Shown here: one piece after another, positions 7,569 to 16,938 of the stretch | Position numbering within the stretch: position 1 is the stretch's first letter | Layout of the letters: each line of letters begins with the position of its first letter | Assembly: GCA_964385045.1 (NCBI GenBank) | Contig: CAYLNM010000002.1 | Coordinates: 1 to 64,000 of the forward strand | Direction of reading: 5' to 3' | DNA length: 64,000 nt | Source of the DNA: CAYLNM01 sp964385045 | GTDB lineage: Bacteria; Planctomycetota; Phycisphaerae; Phycisphaerales; SM1A02 | Translations under genes and position numbers: made by a program | Notes under the pieces: generated by a model | Databases searched by the model: none | What the model saw: the letters and a program-made list of their open reading frames with translations, nothing else | Told to the model about the DNA's origin: nothing

Positions 7569-9614
7569 ATGAGCCAGGCCACCGCCTCCCTCCCGCCGTC
7601 GCTGCCCCGGGCCGAGGCCCCGCCCACCCCCGAGTCGGGTCCCGGCGGCGCCGAGCAGCTCGAGCGCCGGCTGTTCGTCGCCCTGCTCGGCGGCATGCTG
7701 CTGCTCGTGAGCTGGGTGATGGACCTCGCGGGCCAGCACGACCAGATCGCGACGATCCCGGCCGCGATCGGAGCGATCGTCCTCGCGGTGCCGCTGCTGC
7801 AGGGCGCGTGGCGGGAGATCAGCCGCGGCAAGCCCTCCAGCGAGTCGCTCGCGAGCCTCGCGGTCGCGGCGGCCATCGCCAGCGGCCTGTTCCTGCCCGG
7901 CGGCTTCCTCGCCTTCTTCCTCTGGACCGCCAACCTCGTGCTCTCGCGCACCGCCTGGGGCGCGCAGCGGGCGATCCGCGATCTCGTCGAGCTCACCCCG
8001 GACATCGCCCGCCGCGTCGAGGCGGACGGTCGCGAGGTCGAGGTCTCGCTGGCGGAGGTCGCCACCGGTCAGGTCGTGCGGGTGCGTCCGGGCGAGAACC
8101 TGCCCGTCGACGGCCGGGTGACGAGCGGCACCACGTCGATCAACCAGGCCTCGCTCACGGGCGAGGCGGTGCCGGTCGAGGTCGCCCCCGGCACCGAGGT
8201 CTACGCGGGCACCACCAACCTCACCGGCCAGATCGACGTCGCCGTCACCGCGGTCAAGGGCGAGACCACGATCGGCAAGGTCGAGAACCTCATCCGCGAG
8301 GCCGAGAAGACCAAGACCGAGCGGCAGGAGCTCATCGAGCAGCTCGCCGGCTACTACGTCCCCGTCGTCCTCATGGTGGCGGGGCTCGTGTGGTTCTTCA
8401 CCGCCAAGAGCCCCAACGAGCTCGTCCGCGACGAGGCCGCGGTGCGGGCGATCACGGTGCTCGTGGTCGCGTGCCCCGGCGCCCTGCTGATCTCGCACCC
8501 GACCGCGATGGTGGCCGCGTTCGCCGCCGCCGCCCGCCTCGGCATCATGATCAAGCAGACGCGGACCCTCGAGTCGGCGGCGACGGTCGACACCGTGGTG
8601 CTCGACAAGACCGGCACCATCACCACCGGCCGCTTCGCGGTGAGCCGCCTCGTTCCCGCCGACGGCGTGGAGGGGGCGACGCTGCTGCAGGCGGCGGCCG
8701 ACGCCGAGCAGTCGTCCAACCACCCGCTCGCTCGCTCGATCCTCGAGACGGCCGCGCAGGCCCGGATCACGCCGCGGGCGATCGAGGGCTACACCGAGGT
8801 CCACGGCCGCGGCGTGCACGCCGACGGCGAGGACGGGCGCCTCCACGCCGGTCGCGCCGGCTGGCTGGTCGAGATCAACCCGGACGCCCGCGAGCAGATC
8901 GAGCAGGTCGAGTCGAAGATCGAGGGCATGTCCGGCGTGCACGTGATGCAGGGCGACCGTTACCTCGGCGCCGTCGGCCTCGAGGACAAGCTGCGCACCG
9001 GCGCCTCGGCCGTCATCGACCGGCTGCGCAGGATCGGCGTGCGGCGGATCAGCATGTTCACCGGCGACCGGCTCAGCGTGGCCAAGCGGGTCGGCCAGGC
9101 GGTGGGCGTCGACGCGGTCGAGGCCGAGTGCCTGCCGGAGGAGAAGCACGCCGAGCTGATGTACCTCGTCCGCCGCGGCCACCGGACGCTGGTGGTCGGC
9201 GACGGCATCAACGACGGACCGATCCTCGCCTCGGCCGACGTGGGCGTGGCGATGGGCCTCTCGGGCTCGGACATCGCGACCAACTCCGCCGGCGTCGCCC
9301 TCATGAACGACGACCTGCGGCTCATCCCGTTCCTGCTCGACCTGGCGCGGCGGGCCCGGGCGGTGGTGGCCCAGAACATCGGCTTCTCGCTCGCCCTCGC
9401 GGTGATCGGCCTCGCCCTCGCGGCGACCGGCAACATCACCATCTGGGCGGCCCCGCTGCTGTACATCGCGGGCTTCCTCGTGGTGATCTTCAACAGCCTG
9501 CGGCTCGTCCGCTTCGGCGAGGAGTTCACCGAGGCCGAGGCGGCGCGGCGACGGCTCGAGGCCAGCCGGGTGGCCAAGCCGACGCGGCGGCAGGCGAGCC
9601 TCGCGACCGGCTGA
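7569..9614 (+). CDS. P-type cation-transporting ATPase, atypical P1B-like
   Basis: The 681-aa membrane protein has all P-type ATPase catalytic parts: DKTGT with phospho-Asp346, TGE in the actuator domain (TGEA at 197-200 where TGES is usual), the HP motif in SSNHPLARS, MFTGD, and GDGIND at 544-549. Domain order and the short length match heavy-metal P1B pumps, but there is no N-terminal metal-binding domain. The transmembrane signature, CPC in most relatives, reads ACPGALLISHP (Cys302-Pro303-Gly304). The last helices (LLYIAGFLVVIFNSLRL) lack the Asp or His usually found in Zn/Cd or Cu pumps. GDGIND is followed by GPIL instead of APAL. The transported ion therefore cannot be assigned. The ATG at 7569 precedes the first sensible helix region; other in-frame starts lie upstream. 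Confidence 0.85.
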   Translation: MSQATASLPPSLPRAEAPPTPESGPGGAEQLERRLFVALLGGMLLLVSWVMDLAGQHDQIATIPAAIGAIVLAVPLLQGAWREISRGKPSSESLASLAVAAAIASGLFLPGGFLAFFLWTANLVLSRTAWGAQRAIRDLVELTPDIARRVEADGREVEVSLAEVATGQVVRVRPGENLPVDGRVTSGTTSINQASLTGEAVPVEVAPGTEVYAGTTNLTGQIDVAVTAVKGETTIGKVENLIREAEKTKTERQELIEQLAGYYVPVVLMVAGLVWFFTAKSPNELVRDEAAVRAITVLVVACPGALLISHPTAMVAAFAAAARLGIMIKQTRTLESAATVDTVVLDKTGTITTGRFAVSRLVPADGVEGATLLQAAADAEQSSNHPLARSILETAAQARITPRAIEGYTEVHGRGVHADGEDGRLHAGRAGWLVEINPDAREQIEQVESKIEGMSGVHVMQGDRYLGAVGLEDKLRTGASAVIDRLRRIGVRRISMFTGDRLSVAKRVGQAVGVDAVEAECLPEEKHAELMYLVRRGHRTLVVGDGINDGPILASADVGVAMGLSGSDIATNSAGVALMNDDLRLIPFLLDLARRARAVVAQNIGFSLALAVIGLALAATGNITIWAAPLLYIAGFLVVIFNSLRLVRFGEEFTEAEAARRRLEASRVAKPTRRQASLATG

Positions 9615-9646
9615 CGCGGAGCCCTCCCCGAGGGCGGAGGCAGGCC

Positions 9647-10801
9647 ATGACACGGCGGGCCGACGGCGAGCAGCCCGACTCCGGAGACCCCGGCTCCCCC
9701 CACGCGGCGGACGCCGACGCGACGGGCTCCGTGCCCGCGGCGTCCGGCTCCGGGTCCACGAGCACGGGAGCCGGCTCCGGCGCTGCGCCCGGCACCGGCT
9801 CGGGTGCCTGCGCCGGCTCCGGCGCCCCGCCCGCCCCCGGCTCCGGCTCGGATGGACCGCGCTCGCCCCGCGACCGCGTGGCGTTCGCGGCCCGCGCGGC
9901 TCGCTCCCAGCTGCGGCGGTACCCGCGGCATCTCGCGGAGAGCCTGAGCCTCGAGGCGGTCCGCCGCGGCCCCTTCGCCGATCCCGGTCGACGCGCCGAC
10001 GCCCTCGCGGCCCTGCGGCGCGAGGCGCTCGCCGCGGTGTGGCTCGGGCACGCGGGCGTGCTGCTGGCGATCGACGGCCGGCTGGTGCTGGTCGATCCGG
10101 TGCTCTCGGAGCGGATCGGGGTGCGCGTCGGGCCGATGGTGATCGGCAAGTCGCGACTCGCGCCGGCCCCGCTCGCCCCCGACGAGCTGCCGCGTCCCGA
10201 CCTGCTGCTGCTGACCCACGCCCACTTCGACCACCTCGACCGACCGACGCTCCGGGCCCTCGCCGATCCCGGCACGGTGGTGCTCACCGCCCGCCGCACC
10301 CGCCGCCTGGTGCCGCGCGGGTTCGGCGCCGTGATCGAGCTGGACTGGGACGAGGCGATCGAGCGCGACGGGCTGCGGATCCGGGCGATGCGGCCGGCGC
10401 ACTGGGGCGCCCGGACCGTGGTGGACCGCGGCCGCGGCTTCAACGCCTACGAGGTGGAGTCGTCGCGGCGCCGCGTCCTCCTCGCGGGGGACACGGCGGA
10501 GACCGATGCGTTCGACGGACTCCGGGAGGTCGACCTCGCCGTCTTCGGGATCGGGGCGTACGACCCGTGGGAGCACGCCCACGCGACGCCCGAGCAGGTG
10601 TGGGGCATGTTCACCCGGCTCGGCGGCCGCTGGCTGCTGCCGATGCACCACTCGACGTTCGAGCTCGGCGACGAGCCGCCGGACGAGCCGATGGACCGGC
10701 TGCTCGGCGCCGCCGCGTCACCCACGACGCCGGGCGGCCCGCAGTCGGTGGTGCGCGTCGCCCCGGGCGAGATCTGGTCCGCGCCGCCGGTGGCGGGCTG
10801 A
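9647..10801 (+). CDS. Metallo-beta-lactamase-fold hydrolase (UlaG / NAPE-PLD-like)
   Basis: The 384-aa protein begins with a Gly/Ser/Ala-rich low-complexity stretch of about 65 residues, then a metallo-beta-lactamase fold. Metal-site motifs are THAHFDHLD (HxHxDH), the MRPAHWGART region, LLAGDTAETD (metal-bridging Asp) and a final His in LPMHHSTFELGDEPPDEP. This layout, especially the aromatic and acidic tail after MHH, resembles the NAPE-hydrolysing phospholipase D and UlaG-like branch more than beta-lactamases. It would hydrolyse a phosphodiester or lactone; a lipid substrate would fit the cardiolipin synthase next to it, but that is inference. GGCGGAGG at 9634-9641 is a good Shine-Dalgarno sequence for the ATG at 9647. 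It follows the ATPase by 32 bp and is probably co-transcribed. Confidence 0.8.
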   Translation: MTRRADGEQPDSGDPGSPHAADADATGSVPAASGSGSTSTGAGSGAAPGTGSGACAGSGAPPAPGSGSDGPRSPRDRVAFAARAARSQLRRYPRHLAESLSLEAVRRGPFADPGRRADALAALRREALAAVWLGHAGVLLAIDGRLVLVDPVLSERIGVRVGPMVIGKSRLAPAPLAPDELPRPDLLLLTHAHFDHLDRPTLRALADPGTVVLTARRTRRLVPRGFGAVIELDWDEAIERDGLRIRAMRPAHWGARTVVDRGRGFNAYEVESSRRRVLLAGDTAETDAFDGLREVDLAVFGIGAYDPWEHAHATPEQVWGMFTRLGGRWLLPMHHSTFELGDEPPDEPMDRLLGAAASPTTPGGPQSVVRVAPGEIWSAPPVAG

Positions 10802-10813
10802 TCGGCCGTCCGA

Positions 10814-10839
10814 CGACGACGGCGGCGGCGCCGTCGTCG
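10814..10839. terminator. Bidirectional terminator hairpin between convergent genes
   Basis: An 11-bp perfect stem (10814-10824 with 10829-10839) and a 4-nt loop lie 13 bp after the hydrolase stop codon and 62 bp after the end of the convergent cardiolipin synthase gene. No T-tract follows, as is common at this GC content. Confidence 0.55.
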
Positions 10840-10900
10840 GTCGTCGCGGGACCTCGGTCGCCCGGCGTCGCCCGTGCCGCGGCCACGCCCCGGCCGCCCG

Positions 10901-12361
10901 TCAGAGCAGCGGCCCGAGCAGCCGCGCGAGGTTCTCGACCATGCGCCGCGGGTACGGCCGCCGCCGCCATGCCGAGGCGTCGAGGACCACCGACTCGTCG
11001 ACGTACCGCCGCTGCATCCACGCCACGTAGCTCGCGAAGTCCGAGTCGGGCACGAGCACGGTGAGCTCGAAGTTCAGCCAGAAGCTCCGCATGTCGAGGT
11101 TCACCGAGCCGACCACCGCGAGCTGCCGGTCCACGGTCAGCGTCTTGGCGTGCAGCAGGCCGCGGCGGTGGCGGACGACCCGCACCCCGGCGTCGAGCAG
11201 CTCCTCGAGCTGGGCGGCACCGGCGAGCCCCACGAGCAGGCCGTCGACCCGCTCCGGGACGACGAGCGTGACGTCGATGCCCCGGAGGGCCGCCGCCCGC
11301 AGGGCCGACCGCGTGCCCTCGTCGGGCACGAAGTACGGGGTGGTGAGGATGAGCTCGCGGCGGGCCGACCAGATCGCGGCGAGCAGCATGTCGTGGATCG
11401 CGGCCGGCACCGCTCCCGGGCCGGAGGGGATGAGCTGCACCGCCGTGCCCGGCGCGTCGGCCGGATCGGGATCGGGGATGAGGGCGTCGTCGATCGCGGG
11501 AGGGTCCTCGCAGTCGAGCAGCCAGTCCTGCACGAAGACGAGCTGGGCCGCCTGGGCCGCCGGTCCCTCGATCCGCACGCTCGCGTCGAGCCACGGCCCG
11601 ACCTCGGGCCGGCGGGCCACGCGGAACGTCTCGTCGGTGAGGTTGTGGCTGCCGGCGTGGGCGACGCGACCGTCGATCACCGCGAGCTTGCGATGGTTGC
11701 GGAGGTCGAGGCGGGCGAACGGCAGGCGAAGGAGGCTCGCGGGGAGGGCCGCCACGACCTCGACGCCCGCCCGCCGCATGCGCCGGCACGTCGGCGATCG
11801 CAGGAACGACCGGCTGCCCACCGCGTCCACCAGCACCCGGCAGGCGACCCCCCGCCCGCGGGCCGCGATCACCGCGTCCGCCACGCGGTCGCCCACCCCG
11901 CCCGTCATCCAGATGAACGTGAGCAGGTGCACGTGGTGCTCGGCCGCCTCGACGTCGGCGAGCAGCCGCGGAAGGAACGCGTCCTCGACGAGCAGCTCCA
12001 CGCGGTTGCCCGAGACCGGGGGCAGGCCGGTGGCGGCGGTGGCGAGCCGCGTGAGAGCGCGGTCCGCGCCGTCCTCGGTGGGCCACAGGTTCCACTTGCG
12101 CTGCCAGAGTCCGGCCTCGTACGGCCGCAGCTGGTCGGTGACGTGGGCGTGGCGCCGGGCGCGGCGACGCCCGAGCCGCGTCTCGCCCACGAGCAGGTAG
12201 AGCACCGCGCCCGCGACCGGGGCGAACAGCAGCACCGAGAGCCAGGCGAGCGACACCGGCACCGATCGCCGCCGCATCACGATCCGCGCCACCAGCCCGA
12301 GGCGGATCAGCGAGTCGAGCAGCAGCGTGAGGACGACGCCGAGCGTCAGCGTGTCGGGCAT
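10901..12361 (-). CDS. cls: Cardiolipin synthase, phospholipase D family
   Basis: The 486-aa membrane protein joins two phosphatidylglycerols, or a related pair, into cardiolipin. It has two N-terminal hydrophobic helices (LGVVLTLLLDSLIRLGLVARIV and VSLAWLSVLLFAPVAGAVLYLLVG) and two HKD motifs: HRKLAVIDGRVAHAGSHN, where the His sits in NHRK, and HAKTLTVDRQLAVVGSVNLD. GETRLG, the N-terminal phrase seen in this family, is present. The length is normal. A TAGGAT box about 60 nt upstream of the ATG (minus strand) is a candidate -10. It faces the metallo-beta-lactamase-fold gene and diverges from the peptide transporter operon. Confidence 0.92.
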   Translation of the reverse strand: MPDTLTLGVVLTLLLDSLIRLGLVARIVMRRRSVPVSLAWLSVLLFAPVAGAVLYLLVGETRLGRRRARRHAHVTDQLRPYEAGLWQRKWNLWPTEDGADRALTRLATAATGLPPVSGNRVELLVEDAFLPRLLADVEAAEHHVHLLTFIWMTGGVGDRVADAVIAARGRGVACRVLVDAVGSRSFLRSPTCRRMRRAGVEVVAALPASLLRLPFARLDLRNHRKLAVIDGRVAHAGSHNLTDETFRVARRPEVGPWLDASVRIEGPAAQAAQLVFVQDWLLDCEDPPAIDDALIPDPDPADAPGTAVQLIPSGPGAVPAAIHDMLLAAIWSARRELILTTPYFVPDEGTRSALRAAALRGIDVTLVVPERVDGLLVGLAGAAQLEELLDAGVRVVRHRRGLLHAKTLTVDRQLAVVGSVNLDMRSFWLNFELTVLVPDSDFASYVAWMQRRYVDESVVLDASAWRRRPYPRRMVENLARLLGPLL

Positions 12362-12421
12362 GGAGCGGCTCCCCGCGGCGGATGCGGCCGGGGAGCGTCG
12401 CCCGGGATCCGGCCGCCGCCG

Positions 12422-12427
12422 ATCCTA
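12422..12427 (-). promoter_or_regulatory. Candidate -10 box for cls
   Basis: TAGGAT on the minus strand, about 60 nt upstream of the cls start. No clear -35 is visible. It is called by similarity to the consensus and by position only. Confidence 0.25.
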
Positions 12428-12531
12428 CGCGGAGCCCGGCGTGCCCACCGCGGCCGCGACCCCCGGGGACGGCGGCGGACGGCTCGCCGCCCGCGGCCCG
12501 CCCTCCCGCGTCGACGCGGCCGTCCGGCCCC

Positions 12532-12537
12532 TACACT
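12532..12537 (+). promoter_or_regulatory. Candidate -10 box for the peptide transporter operon
   Basis: TACACT lies 66 nt upstream of the first substrate-binding protein gene. A TCGACG at 12511-12516 is a weak -35 with a short 15-bp spacer. The same hexamer precedes several other genes in this window. Confidence 0.35.
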
Positions 12538-12603
12538 CGCCGCGAGTCGGTGGCGGACACGCCCCGCCCCCCGCCCCGCCGTCCGTCCCCGCGCCGGAGC
12601 TCC

Positions 12604-14574
12604 GTGAGCATGTCGCACTCGACCATCCCCGCCGTTCGTCCGGTGCCCGCCGGGCGCGGACTCGCCGCCGCCGGCGCCCTCGCGCTCGCCGCCCTGCTCG
12701 CCGCGTGCGGCGGCGGCGAGGGCGGAGGCGGCGGCGAGGACTCCGCGGCCACCGGCGCCGGGGACGCCGCGTCCGCGAGCGCGAACCCCGGCCCGAGTCC
12801 GAATGCGAGGCAGCGCGGCGCGGGCGCGGCCGCCGACGGACCGCTCAAGGTCCTCCGGGTCCCGATCCCGACCACCGGTCCCCGCTCGCTCGACCCGGTG
12901 GCCGGCAGCTCGACCCTCGACAACCGCGGCGTCGTGCAGGCCTACGAGACGCTCATGCAGTACTCGTACCTGAAGCGGCCGATCGAGCTCGAGCCGCTGC
13001 TGCTCGCGTCGATGCCCGAGGAGCTCGACGGAGGCCTGCGCTACCGCTTCACGCTCCGCGACGACGTCACGTTCCACGACGATCCCTGCTTCCCGGACGG
13101 CGAGGGACGCCGCCTCGTCGTCGACGACGTCTTCTACTCGTGGAAGCGGCACGCGGACCCCGCCAACGGCTACCGCAACTGGCCGATCCTCTCGGGTCTG
13201 ATCGTCGGGTTCGACGACTACCGGGACGAGCAGGCCGATCGCGTCGCCTCCGGCCTGCCGTTCGACTACGACGCCCCGGTGGAGGGGCTCGTCAAGCTCG
13301 ACGACCGCCGCTTCGAGGTCGTCCTCACGCACCCCAACCGGGTCTTCCTCAAGAAGATCTCGATGTTCCAGATGTCGATCGTGCCCCGGGAGGCGGTCGA
13401 GCACTACGGCGACCGGATCAACTCCCATCAGGTCGGCACCGGCCCCTTCCGCTTCGTCGAGTGGCTGCCGGGCTCGCGCATCGTGTGGGAGCGCAACCCC
13501 GAGTACCGCCCCGCGTTCTATCCGAGCGAGGGCGAGCCGGGCGATGCCGACCGCGGGCTGCTCGACGCCGCGGGCGAGCGGATCCCGTTCGTCGACCGGC
13601 TCGAGATCCACTGCTTCGTCGAGACCAATCCGCAGTGGCTCGAGTTCATCTCGGGCAACCTCGACTTCACGACCGTGCCGCAGTCCGCCTACTCGGAGGC
13701 CTTCGACGAACGCACCGGCCGGCTCGGCCGCGACTGGCAGCGGCGCGGCGTCGACGCCCAGCTCATCCAGCTCGGCGACTTCATCTATCGCGGCTTCAAT
13801 CTCGACGACCCGGTGATCGGCGGCACCGAGCCCGAGGACGTCGCGCTGCGGCGGGCCATCGCCCTGACGATGCCGCTCGAGGAGATCAACGACAGCCGCT
13901 ACAACGACCTGCCGCTGATCTACGACGGCTTCCTGCCGCCGATGCTCGACGGCCACCTGCCCGCCGGGACCCTCGACCCGCCCCACCGCGGCGTCGATCT
14001 CGAGCGGGCCCGCGAGCTGCTCGTCGAGGCCGGCTACACGGTGGTCGACGGCGAGGTCACCGACCTGCCGCCCCTGGACTTCTGGACCAACCGCGGGGCC
14101 GCCAACGAGCAGGTCTTCGAGATGTGGGAGCGGGTCTTCACGCAGGTGGGCATCCGGATCAACCCGCGCTACGTCGACTTCGCCAACCTGACGCAGGCCC
14201 TCGACGACTCGAAGGCCCAGATGTTCGGCCTCGCCTGGGGCGTCTACTACCCGCACCCCGAGGCGCTGATGCGGATCTTCTACGGCCCCAACGCGGCCCC
14301 CGGCTTCAACGCCTTCAACTTCCGGAACGACGCGTACGACCGGCTCTACGAGGAGATGGTCCTGATGGAGCCGGGCCCCGAGCGCACCGCGGTCCTCCGC
14401 CGCATGCAGGAGATCGTCAACGACCACTGCGTGTTCATCGGCTCGCAGGCACGGGTCCGGCCCTACCTCGCCCACCCGTGGCTGCGGAACTTCAAGGCGA
14501 TCGAGGGCTTCTACACCATCTACAAGTACCTCGACGTGGACATGGACCACCCCGACCATCCGTCGAACCGCTGA
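12604..14574 (+). CDS. Peptide/oligopeptide ABC transporter substrate-binding lipoprotein 1
   Basis: This is a family 5 extracellular solute-binding protein of about 656 aa, related to OppA and DppA, that would deliver peptides to the permeases encoded downstream. The N-terminus is a lipoprotein signal: hydrophobic LAAAGALALAALLAACGGGE with the lipobox Leu-Ala-Ala-Cys, then a Gly/Ser linker to about residue 75. The mature part carries LRVPIPTTGPRSLDPV, YRFTLRDDVTFHDD, VGTGPFRFVEW and RNPEYRPAFYP, all typical of the family. The start may be GTG at 12604 (4 nt after GGAG) or ATG at 12610; the next gene also has a 4-nt spacing, so 12604 is preferred. It is highly similar to the following gene over the whole length, so the two are tandem duplicates. 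Confidence 0.88.
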   Translation: MSMSHSTIPAVRPVPAGRGLAAAGALALAALLAACGGGEGGGGGEDSAATGAGDAASASANPGPSPNARQRGAGAAADGPLKVLRVPIPTTGPRSLDPVAGSSTLDNRGVVQAYETLMQYSYLKRPIELEPLLLASMPEELDGGLRYRFTLRDDVTFHDDPCFPDGEGRRLVVDDVFYSWKRHADPANGYRNWPILSGLIVGFDDYRDEQADRVASGLPFDYDAPVEGLVKLDDRRFEVVLTHPNRVFLKKISMFQMSIVPREAVEHYGDRINSHQVGTGPFRFVEWLPGSRIVWERNPEYRPAFYPSEGEPGDADRGLLDAAGERIPFVDRLEIHCFVETNPQWLEFISGNLDFTTVPQSAYSEAFDERTGRLGRDWQRRGVDAQLIQLGDFIYRGFNLDDPVIGGTEPEDVALRRAIALTMPLEEINDSRYNDLPLIYDGFLPPMLDGHLPAGTLDPPHRGVDLERARELLVEAGYTVVDGEVTDLPPLDFWTNRGAANEQVFEMWERVFTQVGIRINPRYVDFANLTQALDDSKAQMFGLAWGVYYPHPEALMRIFYGPNAAPGFNAFNFRNDAYDRLYEEMVLMEPGPERTAVLRRMQEIVNDHCVFIGSQARVRPYLAHPWLRNFKAIEGFYTIYKYLDVDMDHPDHPSNR

Positions 14575-14714
14575 GCCGCGCGGCGCGTCCCGGCCCGGCG
14601 GCGGAACGTCCGGCCGGCGCCACGGGTCCGCCCCGCGACGGCCCCCCACCCGCGCCCGCCCACGGCGTGGGGAGGCGGCCGGACGATTCGCGCGAGTCCC
14701 CGGTTCACGGACGG

Positions 14715-14743
14715 TTGTGCCCCCCATCGCCGACGTCTAGACT
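14715..14743 (+). promoter_or_regulatory. Internal promoter upstream of the second substrate-binding protein
   Basis: TTGTGC (14715-14720), exactly 17 bp, then TAGACT (14738-14743). This is among the best consensus-like promoters in the window. It sits in the 310-bp gap (14575-14884) between the paralogous binding-protein genes and gives a leader of about 135 nt. It would let the second binding protein and the permease/ATPase genes be expressed separately from the first. Confidence 0.6.
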
Positions 14744-14884
14744 GCGGGGCCGTTCCCGACCGGCCCCCGCACATCCGGGGCCGGCGCCCCTGGCGCGCGT
14801 GCGCGCCGATCGCGCCGCGGCGATGGCCACGACCGGCCTCCGCGGCACCCCCCACGCGACGCCCCATGCGGGGCGGGAGGCCAC

Positions 14885-16876
14885 GTGACCACCCTCGAGC
14901 ATCGGACCGCGATCGCCTCGCCCATTCCCTCTCCCTCGCCCGCGTCCGCGGCGTCCCGCGTCGCCCCCGGCGCGCGGCAGGGTCGCCGCCGGGTCCGGCG
15001 CGTGCTCGCCGGGGCCGGCAGCCTGCTGATCGCGGCCGCCCTGACCGCGTGCGGCGGTGGTGGCGGCGGGGACGGCGGCGGCGGCGGCGACGACGCGACC
15101 GCGACCACCACCTCCGCCGGCGACGACGCAGACCGGCGCAGCGACGGCCCGCTCAAGGTCATCCGCACCCCGATCACCACCTCGGGTCCCCGGTCCCTCG
15201 ATCCGGTCCGCGGCAGCTCGACCTACGACAACCGGGCCGTCGTCCAGTCCTACGAGACGCTGCTGCAGTACTCGTACCTGAAGCGCCCGCTCGAGCTCGA
15301 GCCCCTCCTGCTCGAGTCGATGCCGGTGGAGCTCGACGGCGGCACCCGGTACCGCTTCACGCTCCGCGACGACGTCTACTTCCACGACGACCCGTGCTTC
15401 GAGGGCGGCGAGGGCCGCCGGCTGGTCACCGACGACGTCTTCTACTCGTGGAAGCGGCTCGCCGACCCGGCGTACGCGCTGCAGAACTGGCCCCGGGTCG
15501 ACAACATGATCGTCGGCTTCAACGAGTACAAGGACGAGCAGGGCGAGCGGGTCGCCGCGGGCGAGGACTTCGACTACGACGCCCCGGTCGAGGGCATGGT
15601 CAAGATCGACGACCGCACCTTCGAGATCCTCCTGCCCGAGGCCAACCGCCAGTTCCTCTTCAAGATCGCCACGTTCCAGATGGCGATCGTGCCCCGCGAG
15701 GCGGTCGAGTACTACGGCGACCGCATGAACTCGCGGATGGTCGGCACCGGTCCGTTCAAGTTCGTCGAGTGGATCGCCGGCTCCCGCATCGTGTGGGAGC
15801 GCAACCCCGAGTACCGCGAGGTCGTCTATCCGTCCGAGGGCGCCGAGGGCGATGCCGACGCGGGCCTGCTCGACGCGGCGGGCACCCGCCTGCCGATCGC
15901 CGACCGCCTCGAGATCCACTTCTTCGTCGAGTCGAACCCGATGTGGCTCGAGTTCAAGGCGGGCAAGATGGACTTCGTGACCGTGCCGCAGGCCGCCTTC
16001 GAGGAGGCCTTCGACGTGCGCACCGGTCAGCTGAGCCGCGACTGGCGGCTCCGCGAGATCGACTACCAGCCGATCCCGCTGGCCGACTTCATCTACCGCG
16101 GCTTCAACATGGAGGACCCGCTCGTCGGCGGCTACTCCCGCGAGAAGATCGCCCTCCGCCGCGCCATCGCCCTCACGATGAACCTGCAGGAGATCAACGA
16201 GAGTCGCTACAACGGCCTGCCCGTCATCTACGACGGCTGCGTGCCGCCCGGCGTCCCGGGCCACCTGCCCGCGGGCACCTTCGATCCGCCGAACCGCGGC
16301 CCGGACTTCGAGCGCGCCCGCGAGCTGCTGGTCGAGGCCGGCTACACGGTCGAGGACGGGCTGGTCACCGACCTGCCGCCGATCGACATGTACACGAGCC
16401 GCGGCACCGAGAGCGAGGCCAACGTCGAGATGTGGCAGCGCAACCTCGCGCGGGTCGGCATCCAGATGAATCCGCGGTACGTCGACTTCGCGGCCCTGAC
16501 GCAGGCCCTCGACGACTCCAAGGCCCCGATGTTCAGCCTCGCCTGGGGCATGGCCTACCCGGACGCGGAGTACAACCTCCAGCTCTTCTACGGCCCGAAC
16601 CAGGCCCCCGGCCCCAACGCGTTCAACTTCAGCAACGACGAGTACGACGAGCTCTACCTGCGCATCAAGACGATGCCCCCCGGACCGGAGCGGGACGCCG
16701 TCTACCGCCGCATGCAGGAGATCGTCAACGAGTACTGCGTGTTCGTCGGCTCCCAGGCCCGCGTGCGGCAGTACCTGATCCACCCGTGGCTGATGAACTA
16801 CAAGGCCACCGAGAGCTTCTACAACTTCTTCAAGTACCTCGACGTGGACATGGACCACCCGGAGCGCCCGGAGTGA
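14885..16876 (+). CDS. Peptide/oligopeptide ABC transporter substrate-binding lipoprotein 2
   Basis: A 663-aa paralogue of the preceding gene with the same domain layout: a long Arg-rich n-region, a hydrophobic core AGAGSLLIAAALTACGGGG with lipobox Leu-Thr-Ala-Cys, a Gly-rich linker, then the family 5 solute-binding fold (SGPRSLDPVRGSSTYDNRAV, YRFTLRDDVYFHDDPC, MVGTGPFKFVEWIAGSR). Both paralogues keep the conserved Cys-containing loop after FHDDPC and the ending YKYLDVDMDHP or FKYLDVDMDHP. The start is GTG at 14885, preceded by GGGAGG. Differences between the copies lie mostly in loops such as VPPGVPGHLPAGTF, which may reflect different peptide specificities. The membrane components follow 62 bp downstream. 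Confidence 0.88.
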   Translation: MTTLEHRTAIASPIPSPSPASAASRVAPGARQGRRRVRRVLAGAGSLLIAAALTACGGGGGGDGGGGGDDATATTTSAGDDADRRSDGPLKVIRTPITTSGPRSLDPVRGSSTYDNRAVVQSYETLLQYSYLKRPLELEPLLLESMPVELDGGTRYRFTLRDDVYFHDDPCFEGGEGRRLVTDDVFYSWKRLADPAYALQNWPRVDNMIVGFNEYKDEQGERVAAGEDFDYDAPVEGMVKIDDRTFEILLPEANRQFLFKIATFQMAIVPREAVEYYGDRMNSRMVGTGPFKFVEWIAGSRIVWERNPEYREVVYPSEGAEGDADAGLLDAAGTRLPIADRLEIHFFVESNPMWLEFKAGKMDFVTVPQAAFEEAFDVRTGQLSRDWRLREIDYQPIPLADFIYRGFNMEDPLVGGYSREKIALRRAIALTMNLQEINESRYNGLPVIYDGCVPPGVPGHLPAGTFDPPNRGPDFERARELLVEAGYTVEDGLVTDLPPIDMYTSRGTESEANVEMWQRNLARVGIQMNPRYVDFAALTQALDDSKAPMFSLAWGMAYPDAEYNLQLFYGPNQAPGPNAFNFSNDEYDELYLRIKTMPPGPERDAVYRRMQEIVNEYCVFVGSQARVRQYLIHPWLMNYKATESFYNFFKYLDVDMDHPERPE

Positions 16877-16938
16877 TCCGGCCGGCGTCCCGGCGACCCC
16901 TTCCCCGTCCCCTCGCCGACCGGCCGGAGTCCTGATCC

